A DNA stretch of 64,000 bases from VRUE01 sp963707965. Lineage in GTDB: Bacteria; Actinomycetota; Thermoleophilia; Solirubrobacterales; 70-9. The stretch covers positions 124,001 through 188,000 of the forward strand of contig CAVPRR010000003.1 of assembly GCA_963707965.1 (NCBI GenBank), read 5' to 3'. Position numbers and translations under genes: made by a program. Shown one piece after another: positions 53,145-61,292 of the stretch. A model generated the notes under the pieces. It did not search any database. It was not told the DNA's origin and saw nothing but the letters and a program-made list of their open reading frames with translations. Numbering within the stretch: position 1 is the first letter of the stretch; every line of letters starts with the position of its first letter.

Positions 53145-55426
53145 TGGCAAAGAGCCTGCTGGAGACGCCCTGGGCTGTTGCGATCGACCTCGCCCGCCGC
53201 GACGGTCGCATCGTCGCCGAAGGCTCCGAAGAGGAGCGCAAGGCGAAGCGGGTGGCGATTCCCGGCTCGCTGGACCCGGCTCTGGTCGAGGCGCTGCGCG
53301 CAGTCGGGATAGAGCGCCTCTACTCGCACCAGCGAGAGGCGCTGGAGGCGGCCGCCTCCTCGAACCTTGCGATCACCAGCGGCACCGCCTCGGGCAAGAG
53401 CCTCGCATTCAACCTGCCGGTCCTCGACAGCATCGCCCGCGACCCCAAACGGCGTGCCCTCTACCTCTACCCGACCAAGGCGCTCGCTCAGGACCAGGCG
53501 CGAAAGCTGGGCGCGCTGCGCCCACCGAACCTGCGCGAGGCGATCTACGACGGCGACACGCCCCGCGAGGAGCGGCCGGCGATCCGCCGCCGCAGCAACC
53601 TTGTCCTGACCAACCCGGACATGCTCCATGTCGGCCTCCTCCCAAACCACAAGAGCTGGGGGGACTTTCTGAGCAACCTCGGCTGGGTGGTCGTCGACGA
53701 GGCGCACACCTACCGCGGCGTCTTCGGGTCCCACGTCGCCAACGTGCTGCGGCGGCTGCGGCGCGTGGCGGGCGCCTACGGCGCCGAGCCGCGCTTCCTG
53801 CTGACCTCGGCGACGATCGCCAACCCGGTTGAGCTGGCCGAGCGGCTGGTCGGCGAGCCGTTCGAGCTGATCGACGATGACGGAGCGCCGCGCACCGGGC
53901 GGGAGATCGCGATGTGGAACCCGCCGCTGATCGACCGGGCGAGCGGGACGCGCCGCTCGCCGCTCTCCGAGGCGGCCGAACTGCTGGCAGATCTGGTTTC
54001 TCAGGACGTGCGAACGATCTGCTTCCTCAAGAGCCGCCGCGGGATCGAGCTGATTCAGCGTTTCGCCCGCGACGCGCTGCGGGCGCGCGGAAAGCCCGAT
54101 CTGGCGGAGCGGATCGTCCCCTACCGGGGGGGCTACACACCACAGCAGCGGCGTGAGATCGAGGCGCGCCTGGCCGAGGGGGAGCTGCTTGCGGTGGTTG
54201 CCACCGACGCCCTCGAGCTGGGTATAGACATCGGCGAGCTCGACGCGGCGATCTGCGTCACCTTTCCGGGGACGGTCGCCAGCCTGCGGCAGATGTGGGG
54301 GCGCGCCGGGCGACAGCGGCGTGGGCTCGCCGTCTACGTCGCCGGCCATGACGCGCTCGACCAGTTCTTCTGCCGCCACCCGGACGAGTTCATCGGGCGG
54401 CCGGTCGAGGCGGCGATCCTTGACCCCGAAAGCGATCAGATCGCCTCCCAGCATCTGCTGGCGGCCGCCTATGAGTTGCCGCTCACCGACGCCGACGACC
54501 AGATCTTCGGCGAGGGCTGGCGCGAGCGCGCCGGGCGGCTGACGGCGGCTGGAGCTCTGCGCCGCCGCGGCGGTCGGCTCATGCCAAGGAGCAGTGGGTT
54601 CGTCGCCGCCGAGATCCCGCTGCGCTCGGCATCCGCCGAATCGGTTGCGGTGATCGAGCGCGCCTCGGGCGAGATGCTCGGCCTGGTCGAGGCGGAGCGA
54701 GCATTCACGACGGTCCATCCCGGCGCCATCTACCTTCACCTCGGTCGCTCCTACGAGGTTGAGCAGCTCGACATCGCGGGCCGTCGAGCGGTCGTTTCCC
54801 GCTTCGACGGCGACTGGTACACGCGCCCCAAGAAGGACACCGAGATCTACATCGAGCAGGTGCGCGAGCAGCGCGAAGTGGCCGGCGTCGAGCTGCACTT
54901 CGGCGAGGTTTCCGTCACCGAGCAGGTGATCGCCTTCCAGCGGGTCTCCATCTCCGACCAGAAGGCGATCGACGTCGTGGCGCTCGACCTCCCAGAGCAG
55001 CACTTCGCGACGCAGGCGCTCTGGTATGTCCTGCCGGAACGGCTCAGTCGCTCGCTGCCTTCCCGCGTCCTGCTCGGCGCCCTGCACGCGACCGAGCACG
55101 GTCAGATCGCCGTGCTGCCGCTGATCGCGATGTGCGATCGGTGGGACATCGGCGGCCTGTCCACCAACGTCCACTTCCAGACGGGGCACCCCACGATCTT
55201 CATCTACGACGGCCACCCGGGCGGGGTGGGGATCACGCTGCGCGGCTACGAGCAGTTCGAGCGCCTGCTCGAGGATGCCGAGCGGCTCATTGCCGAGTGT
55301 CCCTGCGAGTCGGGCTGTCCCTCCTGCGTGCAGAGTCCCAAGTGCGGCAACCTCAACGAACCGCTCCACAAGGACGGTGCCCTGGAGCTGATGCGGCTGA
55401 TGAAAGGGGAGCTGCCTGCGAAGTGA
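53144..55426 (+). CDS. mrfA: MrfA/YprA-type DEAD/DEAH helicase with DUF1998 domain
   Basis: 760 residues from GTG 53144. Walker A is ITSGTASGKSLAFNLPVLD, DEAH box VVVDEAHTYRGVFGSHVAN, motif III TSATIANPVELAERL. The second RecA domain has VVATDALELGIDIGELDAAI and WGRAGRQRRGLAVYVA. The C-terminal MrfA metal site is CPCESGCPSCVQSPKCG. MrfA-type helicases repair mitomycin-type DNA damage. Nothing is missing. Confidence 0.92.
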   Translation: MAKSLLETPWAVAIDLARRDGRIVAEGSEEERKAKRVAIPGSLDPALVEALRAVGIERLYSHQREALEAAASSNLAITSGTASGKSLAFNLPVLDSIARDPKRRALYLYPTKALAQDQARKLGALRPPNLREAIYDGDTPREERPAIRRRSNLVLTNPDMLHVGLLPNHKSWGDFLSNLGWVVVDEAHTYRGVFGSHVANVLRRLRRVAGAYGAEPRFLLTSATIANPVELAERLVGEPFELIDDDGAPRTGREIAMWNPPLIDRASGTRRSPLSEAAELLADLVSQDVRTICFLKSRRGIELIQRFARDALRARGKPDLAERIVPYRGGYTPQQRREIEARLAEGELLAVVATDALELGIDIGELDAAICVTFPGTVASLRQMWGRAGRQRRGLAVYVAGHDALDQFFCRHPDEFIGRPVEAAILDPESDQIASQHLLAAAYELPLTDADDQIFGEGWRERAGRLTAAGALRRRGGRLMPRSSGFVAAEIPLRSASAESVAVIERASGEMLGLVEAERAFTTVHPGAIYLHLGRSYEVEQLDIAGRRAVVSRFDGDWYTRPKKDTEIYIEQVREQREVAGVELHFGEVSVTEQVIAFQRVSISDQKAIDVVALDLPEQHFATQALWYVLPERLSRSLPSRVLLGALHATEHGQIAVLPLIAMCDRWDIGGLSTNVHFQTGHPTIFIYDGHPGGVGITLRGYEQFERLLEDAERLIAECPCESGCPSCVQSPKCGNLNEPLHKDGALELMRLMKGELPAK

Positions 55427-55538
55427 GCTTCGCTCCCCACGCCTCACACGCTCTGGGGTCGACCTCGATGTGGCCAGTCAGGGAATCGCCTTCGAGACGG
55501 CCACGCCCCTGGTCGGCTCTCCTGATAGACAGCCGACC

Positions 55539-56015
55539 ATGAAGCAGGTGGCGGTCATTGGCAGCGGGAACTGCGAGGAGGGCTCCGAGGTCTGGGGGCT
55601 GGCCGAAGAGGTCGGTTGGAGGCTGGCCGAGGCCGATGTGGCCGTTGTCTGCGGAGGCCTGTCGGGTGTGATGGAGGCGGTGGCGCGCGGGGCGTCGCAG
55701 GCCGGCGGGACGGTTGTCGGAATCGTTCCCACCGCTTCAGTCGAGGACGCCAATCCATACTGCACTCACGTCGTCGCGTCGGGGATCGGCTACGCGCGCA
55801 ACCTCGCTGTTGTCGCTTCCGGGGAGGCTGTTATCGCCGTGGGCGGCGAGTGGGGAACCCTGTCGGAGATCGGCCACGCCCGTACGCTCGGCAGGACTGT
55901 GGTCGTCCTCCGCAGCTGGACGCTCAGTGGCCAGGGGTCGATGGAGTCGGCGCCAGGCGTCGTTTCTGCCTCAACCGCCGAGCAGGCCGTGGCGGCCGCG
56001 CTCGACACCGCCTGA
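55539..56015 (+). CDS. LOG-family / TIGR00725-type nucleotide-binding protein
   Basis: 158 residues from ATG 55539. The Rossmann-type fold has VVCGGLSGVMEAVARGASQA and VIAVGGEWGTLSEIGHARTL, matching the TIGR00725 branch of LOG proteins (single-domain, related to cytokinin-activating LOG). Known LOGs release nucleobases from phosphoribosides, but this branch lacks a proven activity. Confidence 0.8.
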   Translation: MKQVAVIGSGNCEEGSEVWGLAEEVGWRLAEADVAVVCGGLSGVMEAVARGASQAGGTVVGIVPTASVEDANPYCTHVVASGIGYARNLAVVASGEAVIAVGGEWGTLSEIGHARTLGRTVVVLRSWTLSGQGSMESAPGVVSASTAEQAVAAALDTA

Positions 56016-56057
56016 ACGGGGAGGCCGTGGCCGCCGCGCTCGACGCCGCCTGAACGC
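55984..56057 (+). repeat. 38-bp tandem duplication of the LOG gene 3' end
   Basis: AGGCCGTGGCGGCCGCGCTC then GACACCGCCTGAACG, at 55984 and 56022 with a few changes. The unit includes the TGA stop. Confidence 0.9.
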
Positions 56058-56071
56058 GGACGTGCCATGCA

Positions 56072-56096
56072 GTTGACCACCCAGGTGGTGGTCAAC
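56072..56096. terminator. Bidirectional terminator-type hairpin
   Basis: GTTGACCACC, a CAGGT loop, then GGTGGTCAAC: a perfect 10-bp stem between the LOG gene and the convergent glycoside hydrolase gene, ending one base from the latter's stop. Confidence 0.6.
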
Positions 56097-57458
56097 TTAC
56101 GTAACGTCTGGCCAGAGCTCACGCAGGGTGAGGATGGCGAAGGCGTGGGACCAGGCGAGGGGAGTTGTGGAGCGGGGCATGCCGGTGCGGACATCGACGC
56201 GCTCGGGGAGCAGTCCCGTCGGAGTGGCGGCGCGGCGCAGGTCGCCCATCAACCGCAGGGCTGCGCGCCTGTCGCCGAGCCCGGCGAGGCTCCAGGCAGT
56301 CCACGCGGTTGGAGCTGTCCAGGGATCCTCGCCGGGCCAACCCTCCGACGGGACGATGCCGAAGCGGCCGCCGCCCCCCGCCAGCCGCAGAAGCGTTCGG
56401 CGGACCAGCGGGAAGAGGGCCGGGCGGGGAAACGGGCGCACGGCCCACGCCGCGGACGAGTCGAGCCCGGAGCCGGGATCGCCGGCCTGCCGCGCCAGGC
56501 CCCGCCTGTTGGCGAAGAGCTGCCGGATGCGCACCGCGCTGGCTCCGGACGCGATCGCATTCCCGAGATGGTCCCCCTTGTCGTTCTCCTGGTAGTCGGC
56601 CCGGTTTCGCCAACCTAACCGTCGCGCTGGTGCCCGCTGGCCGCTGGCCCGCGCGGCTGCTGTCACCCATCCCCGAGCGTCGCCCTGGGCTTCACGGCCC
56701 TCGACTGGCACCCCGGTTCCGCGGAACCGCGCGGCGGCCTCAAGATTCAGTCCCAGCAGGAAGCGAACTATCCGCCGCGCCTCGGGCCTATATCCGGCCG
56801 CGGCGAGGGCGATCGCCACCGCGCTTGCGTCGCGGGGCCACACGTATGCCCAGCCGTCCCGGGCCCCGGCGGCAACCGCGCCCGTCCGGCGGTCGGTAAG
56901 CGCTCGCAGCACCAGCAGCGAGCGCCGGTACATCCGCCGGGCCCATTCCGGCGCCCCGGCGTCGAGCGGCCGGGCGCGTGCCAGCCAGCGCCGGTCGGCG
57001 CTGGCCTCGCCGGACCCGCCGATCCGCCGCACCACCACGACCTTCTGGTTGCCGAACCGAGCGACCGTGCGCAGCGCGTTGGTACCGGGCAGATATCGCT
57101 GCTGGACCGAGTCGGCCCGCCAGAGCGGCAACGTTCTGCCGTCGCGGAGCCGCGCCCGCGCAACGAGCGCTTCGCCGGCCGCCGCCGTTCCGGCCAGCTG
57201 CCGCTTCGCCGTCACGGCAACCAGCGGCCGTCCCGCCGGCCCCGGTACGCGCAGATCGACGACGTCGCCATAGGCATCGACAGCCGCGGTGCGCCCCCCG
57301 GTCCCGACGACCGCCACGCCCAGGAGCGGCGCCGGACGCCCCGGCAGCCCCGGCGGCGTCCGCGGGTCGTCGGCAGAGCCCCCGGAGACCAAAAGGGCAC
57401 CCAGGGCGACCGCCGGTACCACCGGTAGCCACGCACGTTTGTTTAGAAAAATAGGCAA
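56097..57458 (-). CDS. Secreted glycoside hydrolase family 15-like protein
   Basis: 453 residues from TTG 57458. Signal peptide: WLPVVPAVALGALLVSGGSA. The (alpha/alpha)6 barrel shows the GH15 pattern: RRSLLVLRALTDRRTGAVAA, WAYVWPRDASAVAIALAAA, GNAIASGASAVRIRQLF, and PLAWSHAFAILTL at the end. GH15 enzymes cut alpha-glucans such as starch or trehalose. The start codon overlaps the palindrome at 57445-57465. Confidence 0.75.
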   Translation of the reverse strand: MPIFLNKRAWLPVVPAVALGALLVSGGSADDPRTPPGLPGRPAPLLGVAVVGTGGRTAAVDAYGDVVDLRVPGPAGRPLVAVTAKRQLAGTAAAGEALVARARLRDGRTLPLWRADSVQQRYLPGTNALRTVARFGNQKVVVVRRIGGSGEASADRRWLARARPLDAGAPEWARRMYRRSLLVLRALTDRRTGAVAAGARDGWAYVWPRDASAVAIALAAAGYRPEARRIVRFLLGLNLEAAARFRGTGVPVEGREAQGDARGWVTAAARASGQRAPARRLGWRNRADYQENDKGDHLGNAIASGASAVRIRQLFANRRGLARQAGDPGSGLDSSAAWAVRPFPRPALFPLVRRTLLRLAGGGGRFGIVPSEGWPGEDPWTAPTAWTAWSLAGLGDRRAALRLMGDLRRAATPTGLLPERVDVRTGMPRSTTPLAWSHAFAILTLRELWPDVT

Positions 57459-57465
57459 TTTTTCT
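57445..57465. promoter_or_regulatory. AGAAAAAT-n5-ATTTTTCT palindrome between divergent genes
   Basis: A perfect 8-base inverted repeat overlapping the TTG start of the hydrolase and 22 bases before the antitoxin-type gene. Its A/T richness is unusual here. It could be the operator of the HTH protein that follows. Confidence 0.5.
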
Positions 57466-57487
57466 CAATATCTAGTACAGTCCAGCT

Positions 57488-58186
57488 GTGGCTGCAGTAG
57501 CAGAGACCGTCAGCCTTGTGGACAGCATTGTCCGTTTGCGCCGTGCCGAGCGCCTGCCCGAGGCGGCTTCGGATGTCGCTCCGGTGCGACGGCGACTCGA
57601 GTCCCAGCTTGGACAGGCGCTGTCTCGGTCCCGTGCAAGCCGGATCCTCGGAGTCAGTCAGACGGCGTTGGACCGCTGGGTCGACGCCGGACAGATCCCG
57701 GTGGTGATCACTCCCCGTGGTCGGCATGAGGTCCCGAGCCAGGTTGTAATCGAGCTGAGGGAGTCGATCGACCGGCTGAAGAGCAAGGGGACCACACAGC
57801 GCCCGCTCGCCGCGGCGCTGGCGCAGCGACGTGACGCCGCGGACAAGGCTCGTTTCGCCGATGGGGTGGTCGGTCGGGGGCGACCACCGACTGGCCACGG
57901 CACCGCCTCTCGCCGCAGCCTCGCCTATCACCAGGCGATCGCGGACCGGCTCGATGACCAGCTGGTCGCCGATGCCCGCGAGCGCCTCGAGCGCCTATTC
58001 GCCGAGGGTCACCTGCACCGTCGCTATGCAGCTCGCTGGCGCGAGACCCTGGCCCTGCCGAGCGACCGGATCGCAGAGGCAATCACCGCAGGCACGCAGG
58101 AGGCCCGCGACCTCCGCCAGAACTCTCCCTTCGCCGGCGTTCTCAACGAGCAGGAGCGCCGTCGGATCATCGAAACGGTGCGGTAA
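57488..58186 (+). CDS. HTH protein, probable antitoxin of a nucleotidyltransferase pair
   Basis: 232 residues from a GTG. Residues ~35-85 (GQALSRSRASRILGVSQTAL then DRWVDAGQIPVVITPRGRHE) form a MerR/excisionase-type HTH. A long helical C-terminus follows (DRLDDQLVADARERLERLFA, AARWRETLALPSDRIAEAIT). It ends three bases before a DUF6036-like nucleotidyltransferase gene, the typical order of antitoxin then toxin. Likely represses through the palindrome upstream. Confidence 0.65.
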   Translation: MAAVAETVSLVDSIVRLRRAERLPEAASDVAPVRRRLESQLGQALSRSRASRILGVSQTALDRWVDAGQIPVVITPRGRHEVPSQVVIELRESIDRLKSKGTTQRPLAAALAQRRDAADKARFADGVVGRGRPPTGHGTASRRSLAYHQAIADRLDDQLVADARERLERLFAEGHLHRRYAARWRETLALPSDRIAEAITAGTQEARDLRQNSPFAGVLNEQERRRIIETVR

Positions 58187-58188
58187 GC

Positions 58189-58710
58189 ATGCGCAGGGCT
58201 GAGCTCGAACACGTCATCCGGGCGGCTGCCGAGGTGGCGGGCGATGACGAACTGGTGATCGTGGGAAGCCAGGCGATCCTCGGCCAGTTTCCCGATGCCC
58301 CGCAGGAGATGCTCGTTTCCCGGGAGGCGGACATCTATCCAAAGAATCATCCTGAGCGCGCCGATGAGATCGACGGCGGCCTGGGCGATGGCTCCTACTT
58401 CGACTCCTCGTTCGGTTACTACGCCCACGGGGTCGGCCCGGAGACCGCCAAGGCCCCGGCCGGCTGGATGGACCGCCTCGTGCGGGTGCAGGGCGAAAAC
58501 ACCGGGAACGCAATCGGTTGGTGCTTGGAGATCCACGACCTGGTCTTGTCCAAGTGCGCAGCGGGACGCGATCGCGATTGGAGATTTGCCAGGGAAGCAT
58601 TGCGGCACGGTCTGGTTGACGCCGGGCTGTTACAGGGCCGAGCGGTCGACCTCCCGTTGCCCGCTGGGGACATCGCGAGGATCCAGCAGATGCTCGCGTC
58701 GATCATCTAG
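58189..58710 (+). CDS. DUF6036-like nucleotidyltransferase, probable toxin
   Basis: 173 residues from ATG 58189. LVIVGSQAILGQFPDAPQEM then LVSREADIYP is a nucleotidyltransferase pattern (GS.a..., acidic ExD). The rest (SFGYYAHGVGPETAKAPAGW, LEIHDLVLSKCAAGRDRDWR) matches DUF6036. Together with the HTH gene it resembles a type II/IV-like toxin-antitoxin pair that would modify tRNA or proteins with nucleotides. Function is inferred from family and position. Confidence 0.7.
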   Translation: MRRAELEHVIRAAAEVAGDDELVIVGSQAILGQFPDAPQEMLVSREADIYPKNHPERADEIDGGLGDGSYFDSSFGYYAHGVGPETAKAPAGWMDRLVRVQGENTGNAIGWCLEIHDLVLSKCAAGRDRDWRFAREALRHGLVDAGLLQGRAVDLPLPAGDIARIQQMLASII

Positions 58711-58722
58711 CCTTCTCGTCGC

Positions 58723-58748
58723 GGAGGCCATTGCCGCTTCATTGTCAC
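58723..58748. repeat. 26-bp direct repeat, left copy
   Basis: GGAGGCCATTGCCGCTTCAT then TGTCAC. The matching copy at 59765-59790 differs at three positions. Together they bracket the VapBC-like pair and the tRNA-Phe remnant, as attachment or duplication borders would. Confidence 0.5.
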
Positions 58749-58848
58749 AGCGACACGTATTCGTGTAACGGTTACGAGCATTCTGGCCTTGGGCAGCGCC
58801 CTTCTGCGATCGAGACCGAGACGCTTTGGCCTGCGCTATTCTTTACCT

Positions 58849-59118
58849 ATGGGACGAAACGTAAAGAACGGAATGGCGGCTGGCTCCCGGCGCCGGAGCC
58901 AGACCAAGGTCTCCTCCAAGCATCAGGTGACGATCCCTGTGGGTGCCTTCCGCAGCGCCGGCCTTGAGCCCGGCGACACCCTGAAGGTGCAAGCCGAGGG
59001 CGCCGGGCGCATCGTGCTGACCCGGGTCGACGAGCTGCTCGACCGCTACTCCGGTTGCCTCGACACCGGCGGCAAGTTGCGAGCGCAGGTCGAAGGGCTG
59101 CGGGAGGAGTGGCGGTAG
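58849..59118 (+). CDS. AbrB/SpoVT-type antitoxin (VapB-like)
   Basis: 89 residues from ATG 58849. The swapped-hairpin domain (KVSSKHQVTIPVGAFRSAGL then EPGDTLKVQAEGAGRIVLTR) is clear. A TATTCT -10 box at 58837-58842 would start transcription at the ATG, so the mRNA is probably leaderless. Its last bases overlap the PIN gene start by 10 bases. It should neutralise and co-repress with the PIN toxin. Confidence 0.8.
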   Translation: MGRNVKNGMAAGSRRRSQTKVSSKHQVTIPVGAFRSAGLEPGDTLKVQAEGAGRIVLTRVDELLDRYSGCLDTGGKLRAQVEGLREEWR

Positions 59119-59522
59119 TCCTCGACTCCGACGCGGTCGCCGGCTTTCTCGATCGAGCCGACGCGCTGCACGAGCCAGCCGACACGGCGATCCGTGACCT
59201 CGCCGCCAAACAGCGGCTGCTGGTCTCGGTGATCACCTATGCCGAGATCCTGACCGGCGCCAGGCTTGGCCATCACAAGCTCGAGGCCGTCACGGGTTTC
59301 TTCGCCGATGTCGTCTCCCGAATCGTCCCCGTTGATGTGCAGATAGCTGAGCGCGCCGCCGAGCTTCGTGCCCGGGCGAAGGCGCTGAGAATGCCCGACG
59401 CCCTGGTCGTGGCGACCGCCGAGGTCGACGCCGAGGTCGACTCGCTGCTGACCGGCGACCGTGACATCCCCAAGCTCCGCGGCCTGGGTTGTGAGGTGCG
59501 GCTCCTTTCTCCCGCGAGCTGA
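59109..59522 (+). CDS. PIN-domain RNase toxin (VapC-like)
   Basis: 137 residues from GTG 59109. PIN acidic residues are visible in VVLDSDAVAGFLDR, the glutamate in YAEILTGAR, MPDALVVATAEV and LLTGDRDIPKL. VapC toxins cut tRNA or rRNA when freed from antitoxin. It overlaps the AbrB-type gene, the standard vapBC layout. Confidence 0.85.
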   Translation: MAVVLDSDAVAGFLDRADALHEPADTAIRDLAAKQRLLVSVITYAEILTGARLGHHKLEAVTGFFADVVSRIVPVDVQIAERAAELRARAKALRMPDALVVATAEVDAEVDSLLTGDRDIPKLRGLGCEVRLLSPAS

Positions 59523-59614
59523 GCGACGCCTGCGAGACGCGCCGCTCCCCGGAAGAAGGCATCGCCCGTTGCTCCCAATGGCCGAAGCTGTGGCTGTCCT
59601 GAATGCCCGTACTT

Positions 59615-59690
59615 GCCCGGATATTGCCTTTTGGTAGAGCACACGACTGAAAAGCGTGTGGCGTTTCGACGAAAGTCGGCCTTCGGCAGG
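59615..59690 (+). pseudogene. tRNA-Phe remnant
   Basis: GCCCGGATA then GGTAGAGC, then CACACGACTGAAAAGCGTGT match the 5' acceptor strand, D-arm and anticodon arm (GAA anticodon) of a bacterial tRNA-Phe. One anticodon-stem pair is lost, and the T-arm and 3' acceptor are degenerate. It is a decayed copy, as left when an element integrates in or near a tRNA gene. The rest of 59523-59942 shows no gene. Confidence 0.55.
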
Positions 59691-59764
59691 CTCGCAAACC
59701 GCATTGCCAAGCCGTTTCAGTTTCAGCGGTTGCAGCGGTGGCCAGACCGATTTCGGCGATTTTC

Positions 59765-59790
59765 GGAGGTCATTGCCACTTCATTGCCAC
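59765..59790. repeat. 26-bp direct repeat, right copy
   Basis: GGAGGTCATTGCCACTTCAT then TGCCAC; see 58723-58748. The inner CATTGCCACTT is itself repeated. Confidence 0.5.
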
Positions 59791-59942
59791 TTCGAGGATG
59801 ACCAAAGCCTCCAGAATTGATATTTCCTGCCGTTCCGGGGTCACTCCGAATCGTTGGCTCAGAAAGGCAAATTCGCAGATGGGCCCCAAATGTGTTGGGA
59901 TAGGCGAACACGGCACCTTGCAGCAGGAACGCGTGGAGGCGC

Positions 59943-61292
59943 ATGCCCGAAATAGTCGACATCCCGATTGCCGATTTGCTCCTTGACGCGGGCAATCCGC
60001 GTTACAGCGATATCGCCAAAAACCAGCAGGTGGCCGCTATCGCACTCGCCGAAAAGCACCCCACCCACATCATCAAACTCGCCGGCGACATAGTCGAGAA
60101 CGGACTCGACCCGACGACGCTGCCGGCCGTCGTCGCAACCGACGACAAGCGAAAGAAGCGCTACCGGCTGCTCGAGGGCAACCGGCGCCTTTTGGCGATT
60201 AAGGCGCTCGAGACGCCGACCCTGATCTCCGCCGTGCTCCCGGCCGGGGCATCGAAGACCTTGACCGAGCTCTCGCGGCGCTTCGCGGCGGACCCGATCG
60301 CGGAGATGAAATGCGTCCTCTTTGCGACCGAGGCCGAAGCCGAACACTGGGTCTGGGTCCGCCATACCGGCGAGAACGAGGGCGCCGGTCTGGTCACCTG
60401 GGGGGCAATTGAGAAAGACCGCTACAAAGCCCGCCGCACTGGCAAGCTGAAGCCAACCGGGCAGGTGATCGAGTTCGTCGAAAAGCATGGCAACCTCAGC
60501 GCCGAAGCGCAGGCCTCGAACCAGAAGATCCACACCAACGTCGAGCGCATGATCGAGACGACCCACGTCAAGGAGAAGCTTGGCATCGACGTAATCGACG
60601 GAGAAGTCGTCTCCTGGTATCCGGTTGAGGAGGTCGTTAAGGGCCTGACCAAAATCGTCGATGACCTGCTGAGGAAGAAGAAGAGCGTCAACGATCTCTA
60701 CTACGCCAAGCAGCGCAAAGCCTATGTCGACGGTTTCTCCCGCTCCTATCTGCCGAAGAAGAAATCTGCACTCAAGCAGCCGGTGCTGCTGAACGATCTC
60801 ACCGCCGGGAAGAAAAAACCCCGCAAGGTAAGCGGCGCCAAGAAACCGAAGACAAAAGAGAAGCCGCGCACCACGGTCGCCAAGGACGGGCTCAACGTCA
60901 CCCCACCGCGTATCAACGCCGTCTACAACGAGCTGCTTAACCTGAACGCCGAGACCTCCCCGAACGCCTGCTCGGTGTTGCTCCGCGTCTTCGTCGAGCT
61001 CAGCATCGACCATGTGCTCGAAGACAAGCGGCTGATGTCCGAACACAAAATCGAAAAGGAACCGCTCAAGGTCCGCATGAAAGCGGTTGCCAAGCACCTT
61101 AAGGGCACGGGCGCCATATCCAACAGCCTGCAGAAGGCCGTCAACGCGATCGCCGACGGTCAGTCGATTCTCGCGCCCGGGCTACCAACCTTCAATCAGT
61201 ACGTCCACAACAAATACACCTTCCCCAAGACCTCGGACCTCTATACGTCTTGGGACGAGCTGACCCCGTTCTTGGAAAAGGTATGGCCCTAG
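59943..61292 (+). CDS. ParB-like (ParB/Srx fold) protein with basic linker
   Basis: 449 residues. Residues ~1-85 form a ParB N-terminal fold (IPIADLLLDAGNPRYSDIAK; LPAVVATDDKRKKRYRLLEG followed by NRRLLAIKAL, the ENRR-like motif). A middle helical region follows. Residues ~270-315 are very lysine-rich (KKKPRKVSGAKKPKTKEKPR). The last ~130 residues are helical (INAVYNELLNLNAETSPNAC). No chromosome-partition context (no ParA). It overlaps the adenine methylase start by ten bases, so they are coupled; it may be a nuclease or sensor in a modification system. Confidence 0.75.
   Translation: MPEIVDIPIADLLLDAGNPRYSDIAKNQQVAAIALAEKHPTHIIKLAGDIVENGLDPTTLPAVVATDDKRKKRYRLLEGNRRLLAIKALETPTLISAVLPAGASKTLTELSRRFAADPIAEMKCVLFATEAEAEHWVWVRHTGENEGAGLVTWGAIEKDRYKARRTGKLKPTGQVIEFVEKHGNLSAEAQASNQKIHTNVERMIETTHVKEKLGIDVIDGEVVSWYPVEEVVKGLTKIVDDLLRKKKSVNDLYYAKQRKAYVDGFSRSYLPKKKSALKQPVLLNDLTAGKKKPRKVSGAKKPKTKEKPRTTVAKDGLNVTPPRINAVYNELLNLNAETSPNACSVLLRVFVELSIDHVLEDKRLMSEHKIEKEPLKVRMKAVAKHLKGTGAISNSLQKAVNAIADGQSILAPGLPTFNQYVHNKYTFPKTSDLYTSWDELTPFLEKVWP

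Noticed and set aside
53141..55447. Long open frame antisense to the helicase gene
   Set aside because: The sense frame has complete helicase motifs; the antisense frame is a by-product of high GC and has no recognisable domain.
59943..61292. ParB as a chromosome or plasmid partition protein
   Set aside because: No ParA, no parS-like sites, and a coupled DNA methylase point to a modification context.
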